Positions 1 through 9,154 are shown, counted from the first letter of the stretch. The stretch: DNA of 64,000 bases from Blautia glucerasea (GCF_020537505.1 NZ_JAJBMO010000001.1:124001-188000); one strand, 5' to 3'. Notes: a model not told the origin generated them from the sequence alone. Numbers and translations: made by a program.

Positions 1-2078
1 ATGCCTGCCATGTTTCCGTCATCCAGCACGATGATCTGATCTGCATTCAGGATGGTGCTGATTCGCTGTGCTACGATAATCGTGGTAATATCCTTTGTCT
101 TTTCCTTCAGGGCCTTGCGAAGCTTGCTGTCAGTCTTGAAATCAAGTGCGGAAAAGCTGTCGTCAAAGATCAGGATCTCCGGCTTTTTGGCAATCGCTCT
201 TGCAATGGAAAGACGCTGCTTCTGGCCACCGGATACATTATTTCCTCCCTGGGAAATAGGTGCTTTGTAGCCTTCTGGTTTCGCTTCAATAAAGTCATCG
301 GACTGCGCGATCTGAGCTGCCAGTTTTACATCTTCCTCTGGCATATCCGGCTTACCGTAACGAATGTTGGAGTCGATGGTTCCAGAGAACAGGACTCCCT
401 TCTGAGGTACATAGCCCAAACGGTCACGAAGCTCATGCTGTGTCATATTTCGTACATCCACACCATCTACTTTGACACAGCCCTTCGTTGCATCATAAAA
501 TCTGGGGATCAGGTTGATCAGCGTACTCTTGCCACTTCCGGTGCTTCCGATGATAGCAACAGTCTGGCCTTTTTCTGCCTTAAAGGTAATGTCGTTGATG
601 ACATTTTCCCCTGCTTCCGGATAAGCGAAGCTTACATGGTCAAATTCGACCGTTCCTTTTTCCTGCTTATCTGGCATTACCGGTTCCTCCGGATCATTTA
701 CAGATGGCTCCATTTCCAGAACCTCACAGATTCGGCCGGCTGCCACGTTTGCCCTTGGGAGCATAATGGAAATAGCTGTGATCATCAGGAAGGACATAAT
801 AATCTGCATTGCGTATTGAATAAATGCCATCATATTTCCTACCTGCATAGTTCCATTGTCAACGCCATGTGCACCGAAATAGATAATCGCTACAGATACA
901 CCGTTCATGATCAGCATCATGATCGGCATCATAAATGTCATACAGCGGTTTACAAACAGGTTTGTCTTTGTCAGATCCATATTTGCTTTTTCAAAGCGCT
1001 CTTCCTCATGCTTCTCACGGCTGAACGCGCGGATAACCGGGATTCCGGTAAGGATTTCCCTGGTTACCAGGTTCAGACGGTCAATGAGAGTCTGCAGCCT
1101 GGTGAATTTCGGCATTGCAATCTGGAACAGTACAAAAATAACAATCAAAATAATGGCTACTGCGGCTCCAAGAATCCAGGTCATGGAGGAATCAGTCTGG
1201 AGAACCTTGATCACGCCTCCAATGCCAAGGATGGGCGCATACAGAACGATTCTGAACATCATGGTCATAACCTGCTGTACCTGCTGCACATCGTTGGTAC
1301 TTCGCGTGATCAGGGATGCAGTGGAAAATTTATGATATTCGTTACTGGAGAAATGAATGACCTTGCGGTATACATTATCTCGCAGATCATGTCCAAGGGC
1401 TGCTGCCACTCTTGCTGAAAGGAAGGTAACACTTACTGCGGCCAGCATAATCACCAACGCCATCAGAACCATCTGGATCCCGGATATCCGGATGTAATTC
1501 ATCTGAATTGCATCCAGATTCTCGCCCATAGCTTCGTATTCTGCTTTCACACCACTGACAGCGGCCTGTGTAAGAATGGATTCCGGCATGTCGGAAAGCT
1601 TCTCATCTGCAGACTCCAGCATCTGTTTTTTCGCATCCTCCGGCATTGCTGACAGAACCTGCATTGGGTCCGTTCCTTCCGGTACCTGCATCTGGGAAAG
1701 CATTTTCTGGCTCTCTTCACTGCCAGAGGTAAAAGAGGTGTACATCATCAGAGGTTTGCACAGAAGATCGTTTAATTCCTCACGTTTATCCCCTGTAATG
1801 CCATCCTTCAGTTCATATGTGTCTCCATCCAGGACATAAGAGTCCTGAACTTCTTTCTGTGTGTCTTCGTCCATAAAAATCTGCAGCTTTTCCATTGTGC
1901 CCTGACGCATTTTTTCCGGAACACCATCCGGTATTCCCCCCTGCTGGATACCTACGTTAATTACCTTGGAGGTATAATCCGGCAAGGACAGATCACAGTA
2001 TGCCTGCAAAAACAGCAGTCCAATGATCAGGACGATGTAGCCTGCCGATTTTTTCAGATACTTCATTAATTTAATCAT
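1..2078 (-). CDS. ABC exporter subunit, permease-ATPase fusion, degenerate-site half (partial)
   Basis: Multidrug/lipid-type ABC exporter half-transporter; the 3' end lies beyond the left edge. The start is ATG at 2078, preceded by AAAGGAC. TM1 (about residues 11-30) is followed by an unusually long extracytoplasmic loop of about 160 residues before TM2 (about residue 193). The remaining TM helices and an ATPase domain follow, with Walker A GSTGSGKS, signature VSGGQKQR and Walker B ILIFDDSFSALD. The catalytic Glu after Walker B is Asp and the switch His is Gln (VAQRIST). In the known heterodimeric exporters (TM287/288, LmrCD, BmrCD) this pair of changes marks the subunit with the degenerate ATP site. 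A catalytically complete partner gene is therefore expected just left of the window. The MarR gene lies immediately upstream, as in many drug-efflux operons. The substrate is not predictable. Confidence 0.9.
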   Translation of the reverse strand, partial: MIKLMKYLKKSAGYIVLIIGLLFLQAYCDLSLPDYTSKVINVGIQQGGIPDGVPEKMRQGTMEKLQIFMDEDTQKEVQDSYVLDGDTYELKDGITGDKREELNDLLCKPLMMYTSFTSGSEESQKMLSQMQVPEGTDPMQVLSAMPEDAKKQMLESADEKLSDMPESILTQAAVSGVKAEYEAMGENLDAIQMNYIRISGIQMVLMALVIMLAAVSVTFLSARVAAALGHDLRDNVYRKVIHFSSNEYHKFSTASLITRSTNDVQQVQQVMTMMFRIVLYAPILGIGGVIKVLQTDSSMTWILGAAVAIILIVIFVLFQIAMPKFTRLQTLIDRLNLVTREILTGIPVIRAFSREKHEEERFEKANMDLTKTNLFVNRCMTFMMPIMMLIMNGVSVAIIYFGAHGVDNGTMQVGNMMAFIQYAMQIIMSFLMITAISIMLPRANVAAGRICEVLEMEPSVNDPEEPVMPDKQEKGTVEFDHVSFAYPEAGENVINDITFKAEKGQTVAIIGSTGSGKSTLINLIPRFYDATKGCVKVDGVDVRNMTQHELRDRLGYVPQKGVLFSGTIDSNIRYGKPDMPEEDVKLAAQIAQSDDFIEAKPEGYKAPISQGGNNVSGGQKQRLSIARAIAKKPEILIFDDSFSALDFKTDSKLRKALKEKTKDITTIIVAQRISTILNADQIIVLDDGNMAG

Positions 2079-2155
2079 GCTTGGGTTGTCCTTTCTACAT
2101 TTTTTCAAAGCATCCGGGCTTTTCTGCCTTTTGCTTTGTTTTTCAGTTTCCTGTG

Positions 2156-2647
2156 CTACTTTTTATTATGGCAAAAATGTCCCATGCACATTTCTTCCGG
2201 TGAAAACTCTGGTGCTGGCATTGCCGCAATATTTTCCTTGATCTGTATGCAGAATCGTTTCATCAGACATAACTCACTTTCGGAAAATCCGGTCAGAACC
2301 TGTTTTTCTCCTTCCTTTACCATGCGCATACCTTCATTAATTATTGTCTTTCCTTCTTCTGTAAGATAAATCCGGCTTATGCGTTGATCTTTTTCATCCT
2401 GTTTTCGAACTATAATACCGATTTTTTCCAGGCGCTGGATACTTACGGTAACAGTAGGCGGCTTCACGCCTAACTGGCTGGCCAGTTCTTTCTGGCTGCA
2501 TCCGTCTTCTTTCCACAGAACAGCCAGAATCGGCATTTGTCTTGGATGGATTCCCAGACCTTTTAGTTTACCAAAACATTTTTCCACATACATGCGGCTG
2601 ATTTCCATAAGCAGACGCTGAATGCTTTTCTCATTGTCGTTTTCCAA
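2156..2647 (-). CDS. MarR family transcriptional regulator
   Basis: A 163-residue winged-helix regulator of the MarR family. The HTH region (about residues 45-95) has the pattern CSQKELASQLGVKPPTVTVS, followed by a wing with KQDEKDQRISRIYLTEEG, the typical MarR D-x-R-x region. The start is TTG at 2647, with AGGTGG six to seven bases upstream; no better ATG exists. It is the first gene of a minus-strand operon with the ABC exporter 77 bp downstream, so it most likely represses the exporter and itself and releases on ligand binding. Two TTAGCCGAC-type sites lie upstream, one inside a perfect inverted repeat, and are probable operators. The C-terminus is rich in Cys/His/Met (EEMCMGHFCHNKK), which might bind metal or sense thiol stress; that is speculation. 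Confidence 0.9.
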   Translation of the reverse strand: MENDNEKSIQRLLMEISRMYVEKCFGKLKGLGIHPRQMPILAVLWKEDGCSQKELASQLGVKPPTVTVSIQRLEKIGIIVRKQDEKDQRISRIYLTEEGKTIINEGMRMVKEGEKQVLTGFSESELCLMKRFCIQIKENIAAMPAPEFSPEEMCMGHFCHNKK

Positions 2648-2732
2648 ATTCCCACCTCACTTGCTGTTTGAAACTGGGATACAGGCTTTAGAGTGTGTAT
2701 CACAGTTTCAGGTTCCTGTTCAGCTTTCTTAT

Positions 2733-2750
2733 ATTAGTTAGCCGACTAAT
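2733..2750. promoter_or_regulatory. Probable MarR operator (inverted repeat)
   Basis: ATTAGT-TAGCCG-ACTAAT is a perfect 6-bp inverted repeat with a 6-bp spacer, 86 bp upstream of the marR start in AT-rich DNA. Size and symmetry fit a MarR dimer. Its core TTAGCCGAC recurs in reverse orientation at 2859-2867. Confidence 0.6.
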
Positions 2751-2858
2751 TTTATAGTTTACACTTTTTCACAAGAAACGCAAGTGTTTTTTGTGCAGTT
2801 TATATTTTTTTTAGATTTATATCTTAATTTTATTGAATTTAAAATATGTATTTATTTT

Positions 2859-2867
2859 GTCGGCTAA
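2859..2867. promoter_or_regulatory. Second TTAGCCGAC half-site upstream of marR
   Basis: GTCGGCTAA is the exact reverse complement of the TTAGCCGAC core in the inverted repeat at 2733-2750, about 120 bp further upstream. It may be a secondary MarR-binding site. Assignment rests only on the sequence match. Confidence 0.4.
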
Positions 2868-2918
2868 TTATTATATGTAAGACCACATTATCTGTTGTCC
2901 GAAATTTTCATGGTAAAA

Positions 2919-3045
2919 AGAATCCTGCTTGCAGGATTCTCCATTTGCGGCGGGTCGTCTGGAGCGACAACACCCCTTCCGCCGCAGTGCAATCCCGCCT
3001 GGTAAGCTTTTTATATAATACGTAACAGGAAATTCCTGTTACAAA
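2919..3045. repeat. Dispersed structured repeat, family 1, copy A
   Basis: A roughly 125-bp non-coding element. It opens with a perfect hairpin AGAATCCTGC-TT-GCAGGATTCT (2919-2940), has a GC-rich centre, and ends with the palindrome at 3022-3042 (GTAACAGGAA-A-TTCCTGTTAC). A second, diverged copy lies at 15257-15388 with the same order of blocks: GCAGGATTCTCC, then CTTCCGC.GCAG, then AGCTTTTTA.ATAAT, then GGAAATTCC. Both copies abut the T-tract of a minus-strand terminator. No coding potential is seen. Confidence 0.75.
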
Positions 3046-3092
3046 AAAATACCGCCTGCCAAGCGGTTTTCACAGCTTTGACAAGCGGTATT
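3043..3092 (-). terminator. Intrinsic terminator of clpB-DUF4250 unit
   Basis: On the minus strand AATACCGC (3092-3085) pairs with GCGGTATT (3055-3048) and is followed by a run of T at 3049-3043. It lies just after the DUF4250 stop codon. Confidence 0.8.
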
Positions 3093-3113
3093 AAATTATT
3101 GAATATTGTGATC

Positions 3114-3287
3114 TCAAATAAACTGGTTGGTCTCTTCGTCGTAGTGGTAGTCGATGGAATCCATCTTATCCAACAGAGATTCCCTGTTCAGTCCACGGCA
3201 GGTGCACAGGGCTTCCAGAGAATCGTAATAATCCCGAAGCTGGGTATTTACATAACTAAGCAAAATCATAGGATCTTTTGGTATCAT
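3114..3287 (-). CDS. DUF4250 domain-containing protein
   Basis: A 57-residue protein beginning MIPKDPMILLSYVNTQLRDY. The family shows the same opening, a YY.SL.ALC segment and an acidic DY.YD..TNQF ending. The start ATG at 3287 has an AAGGAGT Shine-Dalgarno nine bases upstream. The gene lies 26 bp downstream of the clpB stop on the same strand and ends at a good terminator, so it is probably co-transcribed with clpB. It has no signal peptide or membrane segment. The biochemical function of DUF4250 is unknown to me; it is a small cytosolic protein common in Clostridia. Confidence 0.85.
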   Translation of the reverse strand: MIPKDPMILLSYVNTQLRDYYDSLEALCTCRGLNRESLLDKMDSIDYHYDEETNQFI

Positions 3288-3313
3288 AAGACTTGGACTC
3301 CTTTTCTTTTCCT

Positions 3314-5896
3314 TTACTTCACTTTAACCACATACTCTCCATTCTCCACATCCAATACCAGTGTATCGCCGGTATGGACTTCGCCTGAAAGGATTTTCCT
3401 GGCAGTCAGTGTCTCTACATATTTCTGAAGATAACGCTTCAGAGGTCTTGCACCATAGACAGGATCGTAACCATTGTCAATGACATCCTTCTTGGCTGCA
3501 TCTGTCAGCTCCAGGGAAAGCTCCTGGTCGGCAAGCCGGTCATTCAGCTCTTTTACCATCAGATCAACGATACTACCAATATTATCTTTTGTCAATGGCT
3601 TAAACAGAATGATCTCATCCAGACGGTTCAGGAATTCCGGACGGAAATGTCCGCGCAGATCATCCATAACCTCTTTCTGGGCTTCTTCCTTGATTTCTCC
3701 ATTTTCATCAATACCATCCAGCAGATAAGGAGATCCGATATTGGAGGTCATGATCAGAATTGTATTCTTGAAGTCTACAGTACGTCCCTGGGAATCGGTA
3801 ATACGACCATCATCCAGTACCTGCAGAAGTACATTGAATACATCTGGATGTGCCTTCTCAATCTCATCGAAAAGTACAACACTGTACGGTTTCCGACGAA
3901 CAGCCTCTGTAAGCTGTCCGCCTTCCTCGTATCCAACATATCCCGGAGGAGCTCCGATCAGTCTGGATACAGAGTATTTCTCCATGTACTCGCTCATGTC
4001 GATACGAACCATATTCTGCTCATCATCGAAAAGAGTCTGTGCAAGGGTTTTGGCGAGCTCTGTTTTACCAACACCAGTAGGTCCAAGGAACAGGAAAGAA
4101 CCGATTGGTTTGGTGGGATCTTTGATTCCTGCTTTGGAACGAAGAATGGCATCGGTTACACGGCGTACACCCTCGTCCTGACCGATAACACGTTTGTGGA
4201 GCTCATCTTCCAGATGAAGCAGTTTGGCACGCTCTCCCTCTGTCAGTCTTGCTACCGGAATGCCGGTCCAACGGGAAATGATCCTTGCGATTTCATCGTC
4301 TGTTACTACTTCGTGGACAAGGCTTCTGTCACTCTCTTTTGTATTGCGCTCTTCAATTTCCAGCTGCTGCTGTAATTTCGGCAGCTCGCCATACTGCAGT
4401 TCGGAAGCTTTCTCCAGATCATAGTTCTGTCTTGCAATCTGGATCTGTTTGTTCATATCCTCAATCTGTTCACGAAGCTTCTGAAGCTTCTCTACAGAAT
4501 GTTTCTCATTCTCCCACTGAGCCTTCTGGGTATTGAAGGAATCCTGCATTTCCGCAAGCTCCTTCTGAAGCTCTTCCAGACGCTCTTTGCTTAAATTATC
4601 GGTTTCCTTCTTCAGAGACAGCTCTTCCATTTTCATCTGATCGATCTTACGGCGCTGCTCATCCAGCTCAGTTGGCATGGAATCCAGCTCTGTTTTGATC
4701 AGGGCACAGGCCTCATCTACCAGGTCAATTGCCTTATCCGGAAGAAAACGGTCTGTAATATAACGATGTGAAAGTGTTGCAGCTGCAACAAGTGCGCTGT
4801 CTGTGATTTTAACACCATGGAATACTTCGTAACGTTCTCTCAGACCACGAAGGATAGAAATGGTATCCTCCACAGTTGGCTCATCCACCATAACCGGCTG
4901 GAAACGACGTTCCAGTGCAGCATCCTTCTCAATATACTGACGGTATTCGTCTAATGTAGTGGCACCGATACAATGAAGCTCACCACGGGCAAGCATTGGT
5001 TTCAGCATATTGCTGGCGTCCATTGCACCATCCGTCTTACCTGCACCAACGATCAGGTGAAGCTCATCAATAAACAGAATGATCTGCCCTTCGCTTTTCT
5101 TCACTTCTTCCAGAACTGCTTTCAGACGTTCCTCAAATTCGCCACGATATTTGGCACCTGCTACCAGTGCACCCATATCCAGGGCAAAAATTTTCTTATC
5201 CTTCAGTGCTTCCGGAACATCTCCTGCTACAATTCGCTGTGCAAGACCTTCCACAGCGGCTGTTTTACCAACACCAGGTTCACCGATGAGAACCGGGTTG
5301 TTCTTGGTCTTACGGGAAAGAATACGGATCACATTCCGGATCTCACTGTCACGTCCAATGACCGGATCCAGCTTCTGGCTTCTTGCTTTCTCCACAAGAT
5401 CTTCGCCATATTTATTTAAAGTATCATAAGTGGCTTCCGGATTGTCGCTTACCACACGCTGGTTTCCACGTACTGTGGAAAGTGCCTGCAGGAAACGCTC
5501 TTTGGTAATGCCAAATTCGCTCCAGATTTTCTTCATGCTGGGGCTTGGATATTTCAGCAGGGCCAGGAAAAGATGCTCTACGGATACGTATTCATCTCCC
5601 ATTGCTTTAGCTTCGTCTTCTGCATTTACAAGTGCCTTATTCAGATATTGTCCGAACCGGAGTTCGCCGCCAGATACTTTGACTTTTGCATCCAGGGCGT
5701 TCTTTACTGTGTTCAGAAAATATTCTTTATTTATTTCCATCTTCTCGATCAGTTTGAGAATCAGGCTGTCTTCCTGTGTCAGGAGGGTATATAACAGATG
5801 CTCCTGTTCGATTTCCTGGTTGCCATATTCGTAAGCAACCTTCTCCAGATCCTGAACAGCCTGTACGGATTTCTGCGTAAATTTGCTGATGTTCAT
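3314..5896 (-). CDS. clpB: ATP-dependent disaggregase ClpB
   Basis: An 860-residue Hsp100 chaperone that works with DnaK to extract polypeptides from aggregates. It has a Clp N domain (residues 1-145), AAA-1 with Walker A GEPGVGKT at 205-212, a long coiled-coil middle domain (about 400-530; rich in E, K, Q and L, marking ClpB rather than ClpA/ClpC), and AAA-2 with GPTGVGKT near residue 600 and a sensor/C-terminal domain with [13 protein letters not shown]. The chosen start is ATG 5896, seven bases after AAGGAGGAG; an in-frame upstream extension has no SD. The promoter carries a CIRCE operator, so HrcA repression and heat induction are expected. The DUF4250 gene follows closely. Confidence 0.97.
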   Translation of the reverse strand: MNISKFTQKSVQAVQDLEKVAYEYGNQEIEQEHLLYTLLTQEDSLILKLIEKMEINKEYFLNTVKNALDAKVKVSGGELRFGQYLNKALVNAEDEAKAMGDEYVSVEHLFLALLKYPSPSMKKIWSEFGITKERFLQALSTVRGNQRVVSDNPEATYDTLNKYGEDLVEKARSQKLDPVIGRDSEIRNVIRILSRKTKNNPVLIGEPGVGKTAAVEGLAQRIVAGDVPEALKDKKIFALDMGALVAGAKYRGEFEERLKAVLEEVKKSEGQIILFIDELHLIVGAGKTDGAMDASNMLKPMLARGELHCIGATTLDEYRQYIEKDAALERRFQPVMVDEPTVEDTISILRGLRERYEVFHGVKITDSALVAAATLSHRYITDRFLPDKAIDLVDEACALIKTELDSMPTELDEQRRKIDQMKMEELSLKKETDNLSKERLEELQKELAEMQDSFNTQKAQWENEKHSVEKLQKLREQIEDMNKQIQIARQNYDLEKASELQYGELPKLQQQLEIEERNTKESDRSLVHEVVTDDEIARIISRWTGIPVARLTEGERAKLLHLEDELHKRVIGQDEGVRRVTDAILRSKAGIKDPTKPIGSFLFLGPTGVGKTELAKTLAQTLFDDEQNMVRIDMSEYMEKYSVSRLIGAPPGYVGYEEGGQLTEAVRRKPYSVVLFDEIEKAHPDVFNVLLQVLDDGRITDSQGRTVDFKNTILIMTSNIGSPYLLDGIDENGEIKEEAQKEVMDDLRGHFRPEFLNRLDEIILFKPLTKDNIGSIVDLMVKELNDRLADQELSLELTDAAKKDVIDNGYDPVYGARPLKRYLQKYVETLTARKILSGEVHTGDTLVLDVENGEYVVKVK

Positions 5897-5956
5897 AGGC
5901 TCTCCTCCTTCAGCTTGGGTGAATGGAAATAATTTCACCCACTTATTCTTATATAT

Positions 5957-6009
5957 AAAACGCAGCTGCCGCGGCTCTTTAAAAAAGTAACTCGCAGGGG
6001 CTGCGTTTT
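5957..6009 (-). other. clpB 5' leader hairpin
   Basis: On the minus strand AAAACGCAGC pairs with GCTGCGTTTT (10 bp, about 33-nt loop) between the predicted start of transcription (about 6030) and the clpB SD. The tail after the stem is only TTTTATATA, so this is a leader stem-loop or weak attenuator rather than a clear terminator. Confidence 0.55.
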
Positions 6010-6037
6010 GTATAGGTAGTTTCTTATTACGGTTTTT

Positions 6038-6080
6038 AATATAGCACCGATTGTTAGCACTGTCAATAGGTGAGTGCTAA
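6038..6080 (-). promoter_or_regulatory. clpB promoter with CIRCE operator
   Basis: A minus-strand promoter TTGACA (6066-6061), 17-bp spacer, TATATT (6043-6038). A CIRCE element spans 6054-6080: TTAGCACTG, nine bases, GAGTGCTAA, one mismatch from the consensus TTAGCACTC-N9-GAGTGCTAA. The -35 box lies inside CIRCE, so HrcA binding would block RNA polymerase directly. Confidence 0.92.
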
Positions 6081-6136
6081 TTATTTTGTGAAGATTTTGT
6101 TAACGCTACGAACATGCAAATAGTGAAAATAAATTT

Positions 6137-6724
6137 TTATTTTACACACTCCACAATTATTGTTTCACATCTGTCATATCCAATCTGTGAGCTGTTCAGA
6201 CACAGCGTATAATTGCTCGCTTTTCCCCATTTCTGATCCGTGTAAAAATTATAATTCGTCATACGCCTTTTATCTGTATCTGTCATCATTTTGACAGCTT
6301 CCTTCTCTTCTACATTATATAAACTCATAATTCGCTGTGTTTTTTCCGGCATATTCCCATGGATAAATACATTCAGTACATCATCCCTATCCTTTAGAAT
6401 ATAATCTGCATTTCTCCCGATAATTACACAGGATTCCTTATCCACCAGTTCTAAAATAACCTTTCTCTGTGCCTCATACACCATGTCTTCTACTGATTTT
6501 CCTGTGATATCACGTCCGGCAAATGCATATGCAAACAAACCTTTTTTCGGAGATAATTCCGCATTTTTCTGAACATACTCCGGTGACAAACCGGACTTCT
6601 CTGCAATTTCATTAATGATATTTTTATCATAATAAGCAATCCCAAGTTTCTTCGCTACTTCTTCTCCGATAAAACGTCCGCCACTTCCAAATTCTCTACT
6701 GATTGTAATGATTCTTTTTGCCAT
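6137..6724 (-). CDS. Cytidylate kinase-like family protein
   Basis: A 195-residue cytosolic P-loop protein of the cytidylate-kinase-like family. It opens MAKRIITISREFGSGGRFIG, where the nucleotide-binding loop SREFGSGGR replaces the canonical GxxGxGKS/T. A central segment VIIGRNADYIL resembles the NMP-kinase core, followed by an Arg/Asp-rich lid (TDKRRMTNYNFYTDQKWG). It lies 13 bp downstream of the MATE gene on the same strand and is probably co-transcribed with it. Members are widespread in Firmicutes but the substrate is not established, so CMP kinase activity should not be assumed. No partner pathway is evident. Confidence 0.85.
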   Translation of the reverse strand: MAKRIITISREFGSGGRFIGEEVAKKLGIAYYDKNIINEIAEKSGLSPEYVQKNAELSPKKGLFAYAFAGRDITGKSVEDMVYEAQRKVILELVDKESCVIIGRNADYILKDRDDVLNVFIHGNMPEKTQRIMSLYNVEEKEAVKMMTDTDKRRMTNYNFYTDQKWGKASNYTLCLNSSQIGYDRCETIIVECVK

Positions 6725-6737
6725 CTCTGATTCCTCC

Positions 6738-8105
6738 TTAGTTCAAAACATTTACTTTATTTTTTCTGATTCTCTTTAAAAATACATATCCTACAAAACA
6801 TGAAACTATTTCAGTGATCGGAAATGCCCACCAGATCAGTGAAACTCCCATCTGTCCATTTCTGGCAAACATGGAAAAAATTCCGGCCAGCGGCAGGATA
6901 ATAATAAGCTGTCTCAAAAGCGAAATAACAAGCGATTCCATGCCACCATCCAATGCCTGATAAATGCCCTGATAAGCAACATTGATTCCTGCAAACAGGA
7001 AACTTATAGAAATCACTCTCATTGCTCCGATAAAATATTCTCTCGACTGTCCCGCATTAAACAGCGTTGCAAATGCTCCGGGGAAAATCTCTGTGATTGC
7101 AATTCCAAGAATCATTAACACAATTGTATAGATCAGACCGTATTTGATTCCAGCCTGAATCCTCTTCTTACTTCTCATTCCATAAGCAAATGCAATGATC
7201 GGAGTGATCGCATCTCGCAGACCAAAAGCAAGAAACAAAACAAACTGCTGTACCTTATAGAACAGACCATAAGCCGTCTGTGCTGACGGATTGAACTTTA
7301 AGATCAGATTCATCACATAAACCATAATGGACATCAATGCCTGTGCAATGATTGCCGGAAGTCCGATTGTATAGATTTCCTTGATAATTCCGCCATCCGG
7401 CTTCATGTATTTCGCCCCATGCTCGAATTCCTTATTTAATTTGATATGAAAGAGAAGCAGTAATACTGCAGATGCTACCTGACCAATTACCGTTGCATAA
7501 GCTGCACCTTTCACTCCCATTTCCGGGCAAGGTCCAATACCATAGATCATGATCGGATCAAGAATGATATTTACAACTGCTCCAACCACCTGACCGATTG
7601 TAGAATAAAGAGAGCGTCCTGTAGCCTGTAACAGCTTTTCAAATAAGGAAAAGAAGATGATTCCAAAAGAAATCACACAACATATCCGCAGATAACTGAC
7701 TCCCATCTTAAGTACTTCTGCATCTACTGTCTGAGATGAAATATATGCTCTCACTCCAAAGATGCCAAATAATAAACAAACCACATAAATGATCACACCC
7801 AGGAACAGACTGTTTCCTGCTACCTTTGCAGCTTTTTTACGTTTTCCCTGTCCCAGTGTCCTTGCAAGAAGTGCATTGGTTCCTACACCCGTTCCGATTC
7901 CCACTGCCACCATAAGCATCTGAACCGGGAATACCAGGGTCAGTGCATTTAGTGCTGATTCACTGCCCACTCTCATATTTCCTACAAATGCGCTGTCTAC
8001 AATGTTATAGACTGCCTGCAATGCCATGGATAAGATCATTGGAATTCCCATCTGGACCATCAGCTTATTCACCGGCATCTCCTTCATCTTGTTGCTTTCC
8101 GCCAT
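6738..8105 (-). CDS. MATE family efflux transporter
   Basis: A 455-residue polytopic membrane protein of the MATE family, with about 12 hydrophobic segments in two internally similar halves. The N-terminal half begins with [20 protein letters not shown] and the family Ala/Gly-rich motif [20 protein letters not shown] follows. Such proteins export drugs or metabolites in exchange for Na+ or H+. The start is ATG 8105 with GAGGAG about 12 bases upstream. Two tandem terminator-like hairpins with a shared loop lie just upstream (8135-8270), so expression may be controlled by premature termination. The cytidylate-kinase-like gene follows 13 bp downstream. Confidence 0.92.
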   Translation of the reverse strand: MAESNKMKEMPVNKLMVQMGIPMILSMALQAVYNIVDSAFVGNMRVGSESALNALTLVFPVQMLMVAVGIGTGVGTNALLARTLGQGKRKKAAKVAGNSLFLGVIIYVVCLLFGIFGVRAYISSQTVDAEVLKMGVSYLRICCVISFGIIFFSLFEKLLQATGRSLYSTIGQVVGAVVNIILDPIMIYGIGPCPEMGVKGAAYATVIGQVASAVLLLLFHIKLNKEFEHGAKYMKPDGGIIKEIYTIGLPAIIAQALMSIMVYVMNLILKFNPSAQTAYGLFYKVQQFVLFLAFGLRDAITPIIAFAYGMRSKKRIQAGIKYGLIYTIVLMILGIAITEIFPGAFATLFNAGQSREYFIGAMRVISISFLFAGINVAYQGIYQALDGGMESLVISLLRQLIIILPLAGIFSMFARNGQMGVSLIWWAFPITEIVSCFVGYVFLKRIRKNKVNVLN

Positions 8106-8134
8106 TTTGTTTTAACTCCTCTCTTTTTCTGCAC

Positions 8135-8189
8135 AAAAAAAGCGCGCACCCTGTCATATAAGCTGGACTTACGCTGACAGGCTACACAC
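8135..8189 (-). promoter_or_regulatory. Proximal UCCAG-loop terminator hairpin before MATE gene
   Basis: On the minus strand a 15-bp outer stem with one mismatch (arms 8189-8175 and 8156-8142, including several G-U pairs that exist only on this strand) encloses an inner hairpin GUAAG-UCCAG-CUUAU. It ends in seven T at 8141-8135. The hairpin is 30 nt upstream of the MATE start codon. It matches the distal hairpin at 8226-8270. Confidence 0.65.
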
Positions 8190-8221
8190 TTTTTCATGGC
8201 GATATTCAATTTTAGTAAAAT

Positions 8222-8270
8222 AAAAAACGAGCAGCTTGTAAACTGGATTTACGCTTACCTGCTACTCGTT
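8222..8270 (-). promoter_or_regulatory. Distal UCCAG-loop terminator hairpin before MATE gene
   Basis: On the minus strand the outer stem AACGAGTAGC pairs with GCTGCTCGTT. The inner hairpin GUAAA-UCCAG-UUUAC has the same loop as the proximal hairpin, with a compensated A-U to G-C difference in the stem. A T-run follows at 8227-8222. It could also end the CarD transcript, which stops at 8354. Confidence 0.65.
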
Positions 8271-8353
8271 TGATTTAATTATATTGCCTGTTTTTCAAAA
8301 AGTCAAACAGATTTTTTTGTTTTTGTTACCAATGAACAATTACGGTCCATTTT

Positions 8354-8875
8354 TCAAATACTGTTGTCAACTCTTTGATTCATATAATCAATAATTGTTT
8401 TACAGATTTGCTGCTTTGGTTTTCCAAGAGCAATTCCAAGCTCTACATATAACAGATTTTCGGCCACCTGAAAATATCTTGCATCTGTAGTAGTGCACTT
8501 TTTTCCTTGTGCAAGCCTTTTTTGTTTTCGTTGATAAATCATTTTTATAATAGCAACTAAGGCTTCAGGATCATTTGCTTTTACTGCCTCTTTATAGCTT
8601 TGCTCTCTCATCTTTTCATTATTTGTCCATGCTGTCGGAATCTCTGGAATTCGTTTGATCAGATTCCACGCTTCCTCTTTTGTCAGACACAGTCTCAGCC
8701 CCGAAGCTGAATTTGAAACAGGAACATATATTTTTTCCTTTTCATCTTCTACTGGTTTCATGAGATAATACAACTTATCTTTTTTTTCATCCTGCGGATT
8801 CAAATATAGAATGTTCTCTATTTTACAGATACCTATAACTGGTTTGCTGACAAAATCTCCAATTTCATATTTCAC
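8354..8875 (-). CDS. CarD family transcriptional regulator
   Basis: A 173-residue protein with an N-terminal CarD/CdnL Tudor-like RNA-polymerase-interaction domain (KYEIGDFVSKPVIGICKIEN, then YYLMKPVEDEKEKIYVPV) and a helical C-terminal domain. CarD proteins bind the RNAP beta subunit and modulate open-complex stability. The best start is GTG at 8875, directly behind AAGGAGAGG; a longer frame exists upstream but has no SD and overlaps the preceding gene's stop. The preceding small gene ends 28 bp upstream, and both probably share the promoter at 9217-9245. Which genes it controls cannot be told from sequence. It lacks the long helicase portion of Mfd. Confidence 0.85.
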   Translation of the reverse strand: MKYEIGDFVSKPVIGICKIENILYLNPQDEKKDKLYYLMKPVEDEKEKIYVPVSNSASGLRLCLTKEEAWNLIKRIPEIPTAWTNNEKMREQSYKEAVKANDPEALVAIIKMIYQRKQKRLAQGKKCTTTDARYFQVAENLLYVELGIALGKPKQQICKTIIDYMNQRVDNSI

Positions 8876-8903
8876 AAAATCCTCTCCTTGCTGCCCGGAA
8901 CTC

Positions 8904-9125
8904 TTATTCCGTAAAAGTATAACGTACAAAAGAACCCTGTTTGTCTCCTGTTACTATTACAACATCTCCACTCTCATTGCATGTGGATTCCAGAACCGGA
9001 AATCTTCCATTTTCCTTTACATAAGCTTCCGGACTGTCTGCTTCTGCCTCAATCAAAGTTTTTTTACTGTATTGTTCTCCTCCACACGGATTTATTTCTT
9101 CAATAAAAATTTCATATTCATGCAT
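8904..9125 (-). CDS. Small conserved-looking protein of unknown function
   Basis: A 73-residue acidic protein, MHEYEIFIEEINPCGGEQYS at the N-terminus and no signal peptide or membrane helix. The alternating hydrophobic/charged pattern suggests a compact beta-rich fold; the centre has VKENGRFPVLESTCNESGDV. I do not recognise a family. The start ATG 9125 has AGGAGG eight bases upstream. It is the promoter-proximal gene of a two-gene unit with the CarD-like regulator, behind a strong promoter and a 16-bp leader stem-loop. A regulatory or partner role with CarD is only a guess from position. Confidence 0.75.
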   Translation of the reverse strand: MHEYEIFIEEINPCGGEQYSKKTLIEAEADSPEAYVKENGRFPVLESTCNESGDVVIVTGDKQGSFVRYTFTE

Positions 9126-9154
9126 GTATGCTTCCTCCTGAAATTCATTTTATA

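Noticed and set aside
435..1418. Long plus-strand open frame opposite the ABC exporter
   Set aside because: Antisense shadow with Cys/His-rich, unlikely composition and no SD; the minus-strand frame has all ABC motifs.
8135..8270. Leader peptides encoded by the tandem hairpins (both could encode RKSSL)
   Set aside because: The distal copy lacks a start codon in frame and the two synonymous differences form a compensated base pair, so RNA structure explains the similarity better.
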